From Nocardioides ferulae (lineage in GTDB: Bacteria; Actinomycetota; Actinomycetes; Propionibacteriales; Nocardioidaceae): 58,953 nucleotides of DNA. The stretch covers positions 1-58,953 of the forward strand of contig NZ_QZVR01000031.1 of assembly GCF_003660455.1 (NCBI RefSeq). The letters run 5' to 3'. Of the stretch, positions 45,705-55,224 are shown one piece after another. Made by a program: the position numbers and the translations under genes. The notes below the pieces were generated by a model. It did no database searches. It was not told the origin of the DNA and saw nothing but the letters and a program-made list of their open reading frames with translations. The number at the start of each line of letters is the position of its first letter. Within the stretch, counting starts at the first letter, position 1.

Positions 45705-46808
45705 ATGTCGGGACCGAACACCGATTACGACCCCGTCGAGGTCACCCCGCTCAAGGCCGAGGAGGTCGAGGCGATGCGCGAGGCCGCGTTCGCCGCGATC
45801 GCCGCCGCGAGCGACCTCGAGGAGCTCAAGCAGGTGCGCACCGAGCACACCGGGGACCGCTCGCCGCTGGCGCTGGCCAACCGCGAGATCCGTGCCCTTC
45901 CGCCGCAGGCGCGCAAGGAGGCCGGCCAGCGGGTCGGGCAGGCGCGTGGCGCGGTGAGCAAGGCGCTGGCCGCGCGCCAGGTCGTGCTCGAGGCCGAGCA
46001 CGAGGAGCGGATGCTCGTCGAGGAGGCCGTCGACGTGACGCTGCCGACCGCGCGGACCCCGCGCGGGGCCCGGCACCCGCTCACCACGGGCGCCGAGCTG
46101 ATCGCCGACATCTTCGTCGCGATGGGCTGGGAGGTCGCCGAGGGGCCGCTGGTCGAGGCCGAGTGGCTGAACTTCGACGCGCTGAACCTCGGGCCCGACC
46201 ACCCGGCCCGCACCATGCAGGACACGTTCTGGACCGAGCCCCCCGAGAACCACCTCGTGCTGCGCACGCACACCTCGCCGGTGCAGGCCCGCACCATGCT
46301 CACCCGCCGCCCGCCGATCTACGTCGTCTGCCCGGGACGGGTCTTCCGCACCGACGAGTACGACGCCACGCACTCGCCGATGTTCCACCAGGTCGAGGGC
46401 CTGGTGGTCGACGAGGGCATCACGATGGCTCACCTCAAGGGCTCGCTGGACCACTTCGCGACCGCGATGTTCGGCGAGGGGATCACCACGCGCTTCCGAC
46501 CGTCGTACTTCCCGTTCACCGAGCCCAGCGCCGAGGTCGACCTGGTCTGCTTCGTGTGCCGCGGCCGCGAGCCCGACGTGGCGACCTGCCGCACCTGTCG
46601 GGGCGAGGGCTGGATCGAGTGGGGCGGTTGCGGCGTGGTCAACCCGCGGGTCCTGGTGGCCTGCGGGGTCGACCCCGAGCGCTACACCGGCTTCGCGTTC
46701 GGCATGGGCATCGACCGCACCCTGATGTTCCGCCACGGCATCGGAGACCTCCGCGGGTTCTTCGAGGGCGACGTCCGCTTCACCACCGCCTTCGGAACGG
46801 AGATCTGA
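45705..46808 (+). CDS. pheS: Phenylalanyl-tRNA synthetase alpha subunit
   Basis: Catalytic subunit of the alpha2-beta2 enzyme, 367 aa. The N-terminal coiled coil (about 15-95) binds tRNA. Class-II motif 2 is FRTDEYDATHSPMFHQVEG and motif 3 is GFAFGMGIDR. Between them is an insert with CFVC and CRTC, a probable zinc knuckle typical of actinobacterial PheS. ATG 45705 follows GGAAGG; earlier in-frame starts lie in low-complexity leader. pheT follows 5 bp later. Confidence 0.97.
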   Translation: MSGPNTDYDPVEVTPLKAEEVEAMREAAFAAIAAASDLEELKQVRTEHTGDRSPLALANREIRALPPQARKEAGQRVGQARGAVSKALAARQVVLEAEHEERMLVEEAVDVTLPTARTPRGARHPLTTGAELIADIFVAMGWEVAEGPLVEAEWLNFDALNLGPDHPARTMQDTFWTEPPENHLVLRTHTSPVQARTMLTRRPPIYVVCPGRVFRTDEYDATHSPMFHQVEGLVVDEGITMAHLKGSLDHFATAMFGEGITTRFRPSYFPFTEPSAEVDLVCFVCRGREPDVATCRTCRGEGWIEWGGCGVVNPRVLVACGVDPERYTGFAFGMGIDRTLMFRHGIGDLRGFFEGDVRFTTAFGTEI

Positions 46809-46813
46809 GAACC

Positions 46814-49300
46814 GTGAAGACCCCCGTCTCCTGGATCCGCGACTACGTCGACCTGCCGGCCGGGCTCGGCACCGAGGAGCTGGCCGCCAAGCTGACCATG
46901 CTCGGCCTCAAGCTCGAGGGCATCGAGCGTGCCGCCGACGGCATCACGGGTCCGCTCGTGGTCGGCCGCGTGCTCACCAAGCAGCCCGAGCCGCAGAAGA
47001 ACGGCAAGACCATCAACTGGTGCACCGTCGACGTCGGCGACGCCAACGGCACCGGAGAGCCCCAGGGCATCGTCTGCGGCGCCGACAACTTCGAGCCCGG
47101 CGACCTGGTCGTCGTCGTGCTTCCCGGCGGCGTGCTGCCCGGTGACTTCGCGATCTCGGCGCGCAAGACCTACGGCCACGTCTCGGCGGGCATGATCTGC
47201 TCCTCGCGCGAGCTGGGGATCGGCGAGGACCACGACGGCATCATCGTGCTTCCCGCCGACGCGGGCGAGCCCGGCGCCAGCGCGTTCGGGGTGCTCGGCC
47301 TCGACGAGGAGGTCATCGAGTTCGAGATCAACCCCGACCGCGCCTACGGCCTGTCGCTGCGCGGCGTCGCGCGCGACGCCGCGCTCGGCTTCGCGGCGGC
47401 CTACCACGACCCGGCGGACCGGTCCGTGCCCGCCGCGAACGACGCCGGCTACCCCGTGATCGTCGACGACCCGGACGGCTGCCCGCTGTTCGTCGCGCGT
47501 CAGGTCACCGGCTTCGACCCGGCGGCACCCACGCCCGAGTGGATGGCTCGCCGCATCCGGCTCGCCGGGATGCGGCCGATCTCGCTGGCCGTCGACGTCA
47601 CCAACTACGTGATGCTCGAGCTCGGTCGCCCGATCCACGGCTACGACGCCGACAAGCTCACCGGCCCGCTGCGCATCCGGCGCGCCCGCACGGGGGAGCG
47701 GCTGACCACCCTCGACGGCACCGAGCGCGAGCTCTCGCCCGAGGATCTCGTGGTCACCGACGACTCGGGCATCATCGGTCTGGGCGGCGTGATGGGTGGC
47801 GAGACCACCGAGATGTCCGAGACCACCACCTCGGTGCTGGTCGAGGCCGCGCACTGGGACGCCGTGTCGATGTTCCGCACCGGCCGGCGCCACAAGATCA
47901 CCTCGGAGGCCGGCAAGCGCAACGAGCGCGGGGTCGACCCCGAGATCACCGAGGCCGCGGCCGACCGGGTCGTCGAGCTGCTGACCACCTATGGCGGAGG
48001 CCAGGCCGGGCCCGGGGTGACCGTGGTCGGCCGGCCGCCGGAGCAGCCGACCATCACTCTCGCCGCCGACCTGGCCGCCCGGGTCACCGGCATGGAGATC
48101 CCCCCTGACCGCGCTGTGGCGGCCCTGCGTGCGGTGGGCTGCGAGGTCACCGTCGACGGCGACCGGCTCACCGCGGTCCCGCCGGCCTGGCGTCCCGATC
48201 TCACCGACCCGTTCGACCTGGTCGAGGAGGTCGCCCGGGTCGAGGGCTACGACAACGTGCCGTCGGTGCTGCCTCCGGCTCCGCCCGGTCGCGGACTCAC
48301 CCGGTCGCAGGCACTGCGCCGCCGGATCGGGCGCACGCTCGCCGGCGCCGGCTACGTCGAGGTGGTCAGCTTCCCGTTCGTCGGCGTGCCCGACCTGGAC
48401 GCGCTCGGGCTGCCCGAGGACGACGAGCGGCGCCGGGTCCTGCGGCTGGCGAACCCGCTCTCCGCCGAGGAGCCCGCGATGACCACCACGCTGCTCCCGG
48501 GCCTGCTGAAGGCCGTCGGTCGCAACGCCGGCCGCGGCCACGGCGACGTCGCCCTGTTCGAGACCGCCACCGTCACGCTGCCCCGCGAAGCGGCGGGGCC
48601 GGCCCCCATCTTCGGTGTCGACCGCCGGCCCGACGAGGGTGAGCTGGCCGACCTCGACAAGGCGCTGCCCGAGCAGCCGCTGCACCTCGCGCTGGTCGTC
48701 GCCGGCGAACGGGAGCCGGCCGGCTGGTGGGGCCCCGGCCGTGCGGCCGGGTGGAGCGACGCGATCGGCGCGGTGCGTGACGTCGCGCAGGCTCTCGGGC
48801 TCGAGCTGATCGTGCGCTCCGGCAATCGGGCGCCCTGGCACCCCGGTCGTTGCGCCGAGCTCCTGGTGGGCGGTGTGGTGGTCGGCCACGCGGGCGAGCT
48901 GCACCCGAAGGTGTGCCGGGCCTTCGGGGTCCCGGCTCGCACGGCCGCCGCCGAGGTGCACCTCGACCGGCTGCTCGAGCACGCCGTCGACGTGGTGCCC
49001 GGGCCGGTCTTCTCGTCGTTCCCGCTGGCCAAGGAGGACGTCGCGCTGGTCGTCGACGACGGGGTGCCCGCCGCTGACGTCGAGGCCGCGCTGCGCGAGG
49101 GCGCGGGCGAGCTGCTGGAGTCGATCCGGCTCTTCGACGTCTACACCGGCGAGCAGGTCGCCCCCGGCCGCAAGTCGTTGGCGTTCGCGCTGCGCTTCCG
49201 GGCCCCCGACCGCACCCTCACCGATGAGGAGACCGCGGCAGCGCGTGAGGCCGCAGTGGCGCTGGCAGCGGAGCGCACCGGGGCCGTCCAGCGGAGCTGA
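46814..49300 (+). CDS. pheT: Phenylalanyl-tRNA synthetase beta subunit
   Basis: Subunit of 828 aa with the full set of domains. They are the N-terminal EMAP-type tRNA-binding domain (about 40-150), the B3/4 editing domain (about 210-375, with RIRLAGMRPISLAVDVTNYV), B5 (about 400-475), the inactive synthetase-like core and the C-terminal FDX-ACB anticodon-binding domain (about 735-828, SSFPLAKEDVALVV). It hydrolyses mischarged Tyr-tRNA(Phe). GTG 46814 opens KTPVSWIRDYVDLP, the usual start. A solo homologue of its B3/4 domain is encoded at 11995-12717. Confidence 0.97.
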   Translation: MKTPVSWIRDYVDLPAGLGTEELAAKLTMLGLKLEGIERAADGITGPLVVGRVLTKQPEPQKNGKTINWCTVDVGDANGTGEPQGIVCGADNFEPGDLVVVVLPGGVLPGDFAISARKTYGHVSAGMICSSRELGIGEDHDGIIVLPADAGEPGASAFGVLGLDEEVIEFEINPDRAYGLSLRGVARDAALGFAAAYHDPADRSVPAANDAGYPVIVDDPDGCPLFVARQVTGFDPAAPTPEWMARRIRLAGMRPISLAVDVTNYVMLELGRPIHGYDADKLTGPLRIRRARTGERLTTLDGTERELSPEDLVVTDDSGIIGLGGVMGGETTEMSETTTSVLVEAAHWDAVSMFRTGRRHKITSEAGKRNERGVDPEITEAAADRVVELLTTYGGGQAGPGVTVVGRPPEQPTITLAADLAARVTGMEIPPDRAVAALRAVGCEVTVDGDRLTAVPPAWRPDLTDPFDLVEEVARVEGYDNVPSVLPPAPPGRGLTRSQALRRRIGRTLAGAGYVEVVSFPFVGVPDLDALGLPEDDERRRVLRLANPLSAEEPAMTTTLLPGLLKAVGRNAGRGHGDVALFETATVTLPREAAGPAPIFGVDRRPDEGELADLDKALPEQPLHLALVVAGEREPAGWWGPGRAAGWSDAIGAVRDVAQALGLELIVRSGNRAPWHPGRCAELLVGGVVVGHAGELHPKVCRAFGVPARTAAAEVHLDRLLEHAVDVVPGPVFSSFPLAKEDVALVVDDGVPAADVEAALREGAGELLESIRLFDVYTGEQVAPGRKSLAFALRFRAPDRTLTDEETAAAREAAVALAAERTGAVQRS

Positions 49301-49325
49301 CCTCAGCGACCGCCTGACGGACCGT

Positions 49326-50123
49326 TCAGTCGATCGGGTGGCTGACCGCCTCGCGGAACTGCTTGTAGACGGCACGGTCGCCCTCGACGGTGAGCTGCTC
49401 GTCGCCGGTGCGGCGCCACAGCCAGCCGTCGAGGGCCGCGGCCGTGCCGCTGACGACGACGTCGGCGGGGTGGGCCGGGTCGGCCACGACCCGGATGTCC
49501 GTGCCGTCGTGGTTGACCCCGTCGGCGGGGTTGGTGCCCCGGAACATCCCCACCTGCACCCAGATCGAGTGGCCGGTGTCGGACAAGTCGACCCGCACGT
49601 GGCCGGGTCCGGGCTCGAAACGACCCCACGGCGGGGTGCCCCCGAACATCACGTCGAGACACTCCTCGACTCCGTCGGCGGCGAGCATCGGGTCCAGGGG
49701 AGTCACCTCGCCGGCCGTCTGCTCGGCGTCCAGCCGGTGGATCAGCGCCTCGTGGGCCTGCCGGCGGTGCGTGAAGCCGACCGTGTGATCCGCCGACCAG
49801 CTCCACGCGTGCTCGGCGGGGTCGGCGGTCTCCAGCGCCGCGACCAACCGGGCCGAGTGGTCGTCGAACGCCGCGACCAGGCCGGCGTAGGTGTCCGGCC
49901 GGTCCGGGCCCGGCTGGTCCTCCGCCGGCTCGCTCGGCCGGTTCTCGACCACCCAGGCCCAGAACCACTGCACCTCGGCGAGGTGCCACAGCAGGTCGGC
50001 GGCGGTCCAGTCCGGACAGCCGGGGACCCGGGCGGCAGGATCGCAGTCGGCCAGGACGTCGCGGAAGCGGCGGGAGTCCGCGCGGAGGTGCTCGAGGTAG
50101 CGGGCAGCGGGGAGTCGGGGCAT
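49326..50123 (-). CDS. Maleylpyruvate isomerase-family, mycothiol-dependent-type protein
   Basis: Product of 265 aa with the DinB-like four-helix bundle of the mycothiol-dependent enzymes. VPGCPDWTAADLLWHLAEVQWFW contains the first metal-ligand His. GFTHRRQAHEALIHRLDAE carries the HxxxxHR-type ligands. A C-terminal beta domain follows (about 185-265). Substrate unknown. Mycothiol is the actinobacterial thiol, which supports the taxon call. Divergent from argC. Confidence 0.85.
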   Translation of the reverse strand: MPRLPAARYLEHLRADSRRFRDVLADCDPAARVPGCPDWTAADLLWHLAEVQWFWAWVVENRPSEPAEDQPGPDRPDTYAGLVAAFDDHSARLVAALETADPAEHAWSWSADHTVGFTHRRQAHEALIHRLDAEQTAGEVTPLDPMLAADGVEECLDVMFGGTPPWGRFEPGPGHVRVDLSDTGHSIWVQVGMFRGTNPADGVNHDGTDIRVVADPAHPADVVVSGTAAALDGWLWRRTGDEQLTVEGDRAVYKQFREAVSHPID

Positions 50124-50225
50124 GACCGCAAACTAGTGGCGCGCGCCACCCTCCCGCATGCCGGTTGTCGCCGTGGGGGACCGAGGAATGAACCCCCCCC
50201 GTGCCTCAGAACATACGAAGGACTG

Positions 50226-50243
50226 TATAGTCATGCACATGAC
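50226..50243 (+). promoter_or_regulatory. argC promoter and probable ArgR operator
   Basis: TATAGT (50226-50231) lies seven bases before ATG 50239. It overlaps the perfect palindrome GTCATG-ca-CATGAC (50230-50243), which includes the start codon. Further upstream, ATAC and GTAT form a looser pair (50213-50228). The stretch from 50206 to 50243 is unusually AT-rich for this DNA. ArgR, encoded in the same operon, is the likely ligand. A run of eight C precedes it (50193-50200). Confidence 0.6.
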
Positions 50244-51282
50244 CAGGAGACGGGTGGCAGTTGCAGGCGCGAGCGGGTACGCCGGAGGCGAGCTGCTGCG
50301 TCTGCTGTTGGACCACCCGGAGGTCGAGATCGGCGCCCTGACCGGCGCCTCCAACGCCGGCCAGCCGCTCGGTGCGTTGCAGCCGCACCTCGTGCCGCTG
50401 GCCGACCGGGTGCTCGAGCCCACCGACGTGGAGACTCTCGCGGGCCACGACGTGGTGTTCCTCGCGCTCCCGCACGGCCAGTCCGGTGCGATCGCCGAGG
50501 CGCTGAGCGAGCGCGACCCCTCGGTGGTGGTCGTCGACTGCGGCGCCGACTTCCGGCTCTCCGACGCGGGCGCCTGGACCGCCTTCTACGGCGGTGAGCA
50601 CGCCGGCACCTGGCCCTACGGGCTGCCCGAGCTGCCCGGCCAGCGCGAGCGGCTGCGCGGCACGACCCGGGTCGCGGTGCCGGGCTGCTACCCGACCGTG
50701 TCGACGCTCACGCTGGCGCCGGCAGTCGCCGCCGGGCTGGTCCGGCCCGAGGTGGTCGTCGTGGCCGCGTCCGGCACCAGCGGTGCCGGCAAGGCCGCCA
50801 AGCCGCACCTGCTCGGCAGCGAGATCATGGGCAACGCCAGCGCCTACGGCGTGGGCGGCACCCACCGGCACACGCCCGAGATCGTGCAGAACCTCTCGCC
50901 GCTCGCGGGCGGGGAGGTCGCGGTCAGCTTCACCCCGCTGCTGGTGCCGATGGCCCGGGGCATCCTCGCCACCTGCTCGGCCCCACTCGCCGATCCCGGG
51001 CTGAGCGGCGAGCAGGCCCACGAGGTGTACGCCGCGGCGTACGCCGACGAGCCGTTCGTCCACGTCCTCCCACCGGGGCAGTGGCCCCAGACGCAGTCGG
51101 TCATGGGGTCGAACGCGGTCCACGTGCAGGTGACCGTCGACCCGGCCGCCGGGCGACTGGTCGCCGTAGGGGCGGTCGACAACCTGGCCAAGGGCACCGC
51201 CGGTGCCGCGGTGCAGTGCATGAACCTCGCGCTCGGCCTCGACGAGGGCCTGGGCCTGACCACGGTGGGGGTGGCTCCCTGA
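50239..51282 (+). CDS. argC: N-acetyl-gamma-glutamyl-phosphate reductase
   Basis: Third step of arginine synthesis. The product is 347 aa. The NADP-binding motif is VAVAGASGYAGGELLRLL. VAVPGCYPT holds the catalytic Cys, and GVGGTHRHTPEI contains the active-site His. ATG 50239 was chosen over ATG 50233 because it is 7 nt after the -10, fitting a leaderless mRNA. First gene of argCJBDRGH. It overlaps argJ by one base (TGATG). Confidence 0.96.
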   Translation: MTRRRVAVAGASGYAGGELLRLLLDHPEVEIGALTGASNAGQPLGALQPHLVPLADRVLEPTDVETLAGHDVVFLALPHGQSGAIAEALSERDPSVVVVDCGADFRLSDAGAWTAFYGGEHAGTWPYGLPELPGQRERLRGTTRVAVPGCYPTVSTLTLAPAVAAGLVRPEVVVVAASGTSGAGKAAKPHLLGSEIMGNASAYGVGGTHRHTPEIVQNLSPLAGGEVAVSFTPLLVPMARGILATCSAPLADPGLSGEQAHEVYAAAYADEPFVHVLPPGQWPQTQSVMGSNAVHVQVTVDPAAGRLVAVGAVDNLAKGTAGAAVQCMNLALGLDEGLGLTTVGVAP

Positions 51283-52433
51283 TGAGCGTCACGCAACCGC
51301 AGGGCTTCCGGGCGGCCGGCGTCGCCGCCGGACTCAAGTCGACCGGCGCCCGCGACCTGGCCCTCGTGGTCAACGACGGGCCGCGGTTCGACTCCGCCTC
51401 GGTGTTCACGACCAACCGGTGCAAGGCGAACCCGGTGCTGTGGAGCCAGGAGGCGGTCAAGGACGGCACGGTCCGCGCGGTGGTCCTCAACTCCGGTGGC
51501 GCCAACTGCTACACCGGCCCCGAGGGGTTCCAGACCACGCACGCGGTGGCCGAGCAGGTCGCCGGTCACCTCGGCATCGGCGCGATCGACGTGGTGGTGT
51601 GCTCGACCGGGCTGATCGGCCTGCGCAACGACCGGCAGTCGCTGCTCGACGGGGTGGACGCGGCGCACGCGGCGCTCTCGTCCGACGCCGGGCTGGACGC
51701 CGCCGAGGCGATCATGACCACCGACAGCGTCAGCAAGCAGGTGGTGGTCGAGGGGCCTGGTTGGTCGATCGGCGGCATGGCGAAGGGCGCCGGCATGCTT
51801 GCGCCCCAGCTGGCCACGATGCTGGTGGTGCTCACCACCGACGCCGTGGTCGAGGCAGCCGACCTCGACGTCGCCCTGCGCGCGGCCACCCGGGTCAGCT
51901 TCGACCGGCTCGACTCCGACGGCTGCATGTCGACCAACGACACGGTCACGGTGCTGGCCAGCGGGGCGAGCGGAATCACGCCCTCCCTGCCGGACTTCAC
52001 CGACGCGCTCACCCAGGCCTGCACCGACCTGGCGATGCAGCTGCTGCGGGACGCCGAGGGCGCGGACCACGAGATCGCGATCACGGTGCTGAACGCGGCC
52101 ACCGAGGACGAGGCGGTCGAGGTCGGCCGCAGCGTCGCCCGCAGCAACCTGTTCAAGGCCGCGGTGTTCGGCAACGACGCGAACTGGGGGCGGGTGCTGG
52201 CCAGCATCGGCACGACCGACGCCGCCTTCGATCCGGTCGACCTCGACGTCGCGATGAACGGGGTGTGGGTGTGCAAGTCCTCGGGGCCGCACGCCGACCC
52301 CACCACGGTGGACCTCACCGGTCGCGAGGTGAGCGTGACCATCGACCTCAAGGCGGGCTCCGAGCGGGCGACCGTCTGGACCAACGACCTCACCCACGCG
52401 TACGTCCACGAGAACAGCGCCTACAGCTCATGA
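51282..52433 (+). CDS. argJ: Bifunctional ornithine acetyltransferase / N-acetylglutamate synthase
   Basis: Recycles the acetyl group from acetylornithine to glutamate. The product is 383 aa and is made as a proenzyme. Autocleavage occurs in GMLAPQLATMLV between Ala178 and the nucleophile Thr179. NSGGANCYTGPEG is the oxyanion-hole region, and NDANWGRVLA lies near the C-terminus. Overlaps argB by four bases (ATGA). Confidence 0.96.
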   Translation: MSVTQPQGFRAAGVAAGLKSTGARDLALVVNDGPRFDSASVFTTNRCKANPVLWSQEAVKDGTVRAVVLNSGGANCYTGPEGFQTTHAVAEQVAGHLGIGAIDVVVCSTGLIGLRNDRQSLLDGVDAAHAALSSDAGLDAAEAIMTTDSVSKQVVVEGPGWSIGGMAKGAGMLAPQLATMLVVLTTDAVVEAADLDVALRAATRVSFDRLDSDGCMSTNDTVTVLASGASGITPSLPDFTDALTQACTDLAMQLLRDAEGADHEIAITVLNAATEDEAVEVGRSVARSNLFKAAVFGNDANWGRVLASIGTTDAAFDPVDLDVAMNGVWVCKSSGPHADPTTVDLTGREVSVTIDLKAGSERATVWTNDLTHAYVHENSAYSS

Positions 52434-53410
52434 GCGACGAGACGACGACCCAGGACATGACCGAGAACCAGACGATCCCGCACACCCGCCACAACCCCGG
52501 GAAGCCCGACCCCGCCAAGGCGGCGACGCTGGCCGAGGCGCTGCCGTGGCTGAAGGCCTACCACGGCAAGGTCGTCGTGGTGAAGTACGGCGGGAACGCG
52601 ATGACCGACGACCGCCTCAAGCGAGCCTTCGCCGAGGACATCGCGTTCCTGCGGTTCGCGGGGTTCCGCCCGGTGGTGGTGCACGGCGGCGGCCCGCAGA
52701 TCTCGCAGATGCTCGACAAGCTCGGCATCGAGTCCGAGTTCCGCGGCGGGCTCCGGGTCACCACCCCCGAGGCGATGGACGTGGTGCGGATGGTGCTGGT
52801 CGGGAAGGTGCAGCGCGAGCTGGTCGGGCTGATCAACGAGCACGGACCGCTGGCGGTGGGCCTCTCCGGTGAGGACGCCGGGCTGTTCACCGCCGAGCCG
52901 ACGAACACGATCGTCGACGGCGAGGAGGTCGACCTGGGCCTGGTCGGCGAGGTGACGAGGGTGCGCCCCGAGGCGGTGCTCGACCTGATCGAGGCCGGCC
53001 GGATCCCGGTGGTCTCCAGCGTCGCGCCGGACCAGGACGGGCAGGTCCACAACGTCAACGCCGACACGGCCGCGGCCGCCCTTGCCGTGGCGCTGGGCGC
53101 CGAGAAGCTGCTGGTGCTCACCGACGTCGAGGGTCTCTACCTCGACTGGCCGCACAGCGACGACGTGATCGGCGAGATCAGCCCCGAGAACCTCGAGGCG
53201 CTGATGCCGACGCTGGCCAGCGGCATGGTGCCCAAGATGGGTGCCTGTCTCAGTGCCGTGCGCAACGGCGTCCCGCGGGCGACGGTGGTCGACGGCCGCG
53301 AGGAGCATGCGGTGCTGCTCGAACTGTTCACCAACGAGGGGGTCGGCACCCAGGTGCTGCCCGGTGTCGAGACCAAGACGCGCAAGGCGCGGGAGGCGGC
53401 GCGCTCATGA
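52430..53410 (+). CDS. argB: Acetylglutamate kinase
   Basis: Phosphorylates N-acetylglutamate; the usual feedback target of arginine. The product is 326 aa. The N-terminal extension of about 35 residues is longer than in E. coli and resembles the arginine-sensitive form with an extra N-terminal helix. The kinase core has VVVKYGGNAM, VVHGGGPQI and NVNADTAAAALAVAL. A second ATG at 52457 would shorten the extension. Confidence 0.96.
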   Translation: MSDETTTQDMTENQTIPHTRHNPGKPDPAKAATLAEALPWLKAYHGKVVVVKYGGNAMTDDRLKRAFAEDIAFLRFAGFRPVVVHGGGPQISQMLDKLGIESEFRGGLRVTTPEAMDVVRMVLVGKVQRELVGLINEHGPLAVGLSGEDAGLFTAEPTNTIVDGEEVDLGLVGEVTRVRPEAVLDLIEAGRIPVVSSVAPDQDGQVHNVNADTAAAALAVALGAEKLLVLTDVEGLYLDWPHSDDVIGEISPENLEALMPTLASGMVPKMGACLSAVRNGVPRATVVDGREEHAVLLELFTNEGVGTQVLPGVETKTRKAREAARS

Positions 53411-54651
53411 GCGGGCATCAGGTGAGCGACCAGTGGAGGGCCCGGTACGCCGGGTCGCTGATGAACACGTTCGGCCCACCCAAGCTGGTGCTCGAGCGGG
53501 GCGCCGGCGCCCGGGTCTGGGACACCGACGGCAACGAGTACCTCGACCTGCTGGGCGGCATCGCCGTCAACGCTCTCGGCCACGGGCACCCGGCGCTGGT
53601 CGAGGCGGTGACCCGCCAGTTGTCCACGCTCGGTCATGTGTCGAACTTCTTCACCACCGGCCCCCAGGTCGAGCTCGCCGAGAAGCTGCTCGCGCTGGTC
53701 GACCCGGCCGGTCGTGGCACCCCCGGCAAGGTGTTCTTCACCAACTCCGGCACCGAGGCCAACGAGGCGGGATTCAAGCTGACCCGGCGCACCGGCCGCA
53801 CCCACGTGGTGGTCGCCGAGGGGGGCTTCCACGGCCGCACGATGGGCGCGCTCGCGCTCACCTCGAAGGAGGCCTACCGTGCCCCGTTCGAGCCACTGCC
53901 CGGCGAGGTGACGTTCGTTCCCTACGGCGACGCCGACGCGCTCGCGGCGGCGGTCACCGACCGCACCGCGGCGGTCCTGCTGGAGCCGGTCCAGGGTGAG
54001 GCGGGCGTCGTGGTGCCGCCCGCGGACTACCTGGCCACCGCCCGGCGGATCGCCACCGAGCATGGGGCCCTGCTGTGGCTCGACGAGGTGCAGACCGGCA
54101 TGGGCCGCACCGGTCGCTGGTTCGCCCACCACGCCGCGCCCGGTCTGGCCGAGCTCGGTGGGCCCGATCTGGTCACGGTCGCGAAGGGCCTGGGCGGCGG
54201 CTTCCCCATCGGGGCCCTCGTCGGCCTGGGCGACGCGGCCGACCTCCTCCAGCCCGGCAACCACGGCACCACCTTCGGCGGCAACCCGGTCGCCTGCGCC
54301 GCGGCGCTCGCGGTGGTCGCCACCATCGAGTCGGAGGGTCTGCTCGAGCACGTCACGGTGCTGGGCCGGAGGCTGCGCGACGGGCTGGCGGCCGACCCCC
54401 GGGTGAGCGAGGTCCGCGGCGAGGGGCTGCTGGTCGGCCTGGACCTGGTCGCCGACGGCTCCGCGGCCGTGGCGGAGGTGGCGCAGGCTCGGGGCTTCAT
54501 CGTGAACAACCCCACGCCGCGGCGCATCCGGCTCGCTCCTCCGCTGGTGTTGTCCGCCGCGGACGTCGAGGAGTTCCTGGCGGCCTGGCCGGCGATCCTC
54601 GACGAGGCCATCGGGAGCGCGAGCGGCGCGTCCGGGTCGGTGGGGGAGTGA
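53407..54651 (+). CDS. argD: Acetylornithine aminotransferase
   Basis: PLP-dependent class-III aminotransferase of 414 aa converting acetylglutamate semialdehyde to acetylornithine. PLP-site elements are NSGTEANEAGFKL, LLWLDEVQTGMGRTG and the Schiff-base Lys260 in TVAKGLGGG. TTFGGNPVACAAALAV binds phosphate. ATGA overlap with argB. argF, which often follows argD, is absent; argR comes next. Confidence 0.95.
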   Translation: MSGHQVSDQWRARYAGSLMNTFGPPKLVLERGAGARVWDTDGNEYLDLLGGIAVNALGHGHPALVEAVTRQLSTLGHVSNFFTTGPQVELAEKLLALVDPAGRGTPGKVFFTNSGTEANEAGFKLTRRTGRTHVVVAEGGFHGRTMGALALTSKEAYRAPFEPLPGEVTFVPYGDADALAAAVTDRTAAVLLEPVQGEAGVVVPPADYLATARRIATEHGALLWLDEVQTGMGRTGRWFAHHAAPGLAELGGPDLVTVAKGLGGGFPIGALVGLGDAADLLQPGNHGTTFGGNPVACAAALAVVATIESEGLLEHVTVLGRRLRDGLAADPRVSEVRGEGLLVGLDLVADGSAAVAEVAQARGFIVNNPTPRRIRLAPPLVLSAADVEEFLAAWPAILDEAIGSASGASGSVGE

Positions 54652-54656
54652 CGCTG

Positions 54657-55181
54657 ATGGGCGACGCGGCGCTGCGGCCGAGCACGAAGAGCGCCCGGCA
54701 CCAGCTGATCATCGACCTCGTCACGCACCGGGAGGTGCGCTCGCAGACCGAGCTGGCCGAGCTGCTGGCCCACAGCGGCGTGCGGGTCACCCAGGCCACG
54801 CTCTCGCGCGACCTGGTCGAGCTCGACGCCGTGAAGGTCCGCGCCGCCTCCGGCGCGCTGGTCTACGCGGTGCCCGCCGAGGGGGGCGACCGGCGTCCCC
54901 AGCCGCCGGCCGAGACCGCGGCGTCGGCCCACCGGGTCGCCCGGCTGTGCGCCGAGCTCCTGGTGAGCGCGGAGGCCACCGGCAACCTCGTCGTGCTGCG
55001 CACCCCGCCGGGTGCCGCGCAGTTCCTCGCCTCCGCCTTCGACAAGGCGGAGTTCCCCGAGGTGCTGGGCACCATCGCCGGCGACGACACCGTGCTCGTG
55101 ATCGGCCGCGACCCCCGCGGTGGCGACGCGCTCGCCCGACGATTCCTGGCGCTGGCGGAGAGCCACCCGCCGGCGCCCTGA
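54657..55181 (+). CDS. argR: Arginine repressor
   Basis: Hexameric arginine-binding repressor of 174 aa. The winged helix (about 12-75) has QTELAELLAHSGVRVTQATLSRDL. The C-terminal oligomerisation and arginine-binding domain has VLRTPPGAAQFLASAFDK and GTIAGDDTVLVIGRD. ATG 54657 lies 9 nt after GGGGAG; GTG 54648 abuts that site and was rejected. It probably acts on the palindrome at argC, so the operon is self-limiting. Confidence 0.94.
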   Translation: MGDAALRPSTKSARHQLIIDLVTHREVRSQTELAELLAHSGVRVTQATLSRDLVELDAVKVRAASGALVYAVPAEGGDRRPQPPAETAASAHRVARLCAELLVSAEATGNLVVLRTPPGAAQFLASAFDKAEFPEVLGTIAGDDTVLVIGRDPRGGDALARRFLALAESHPPAP

Positions 55182-55224
55182 CCCCCGAACCCCACCCCAC
55201 CACCACCTCCGAAGGAACCCTCAC

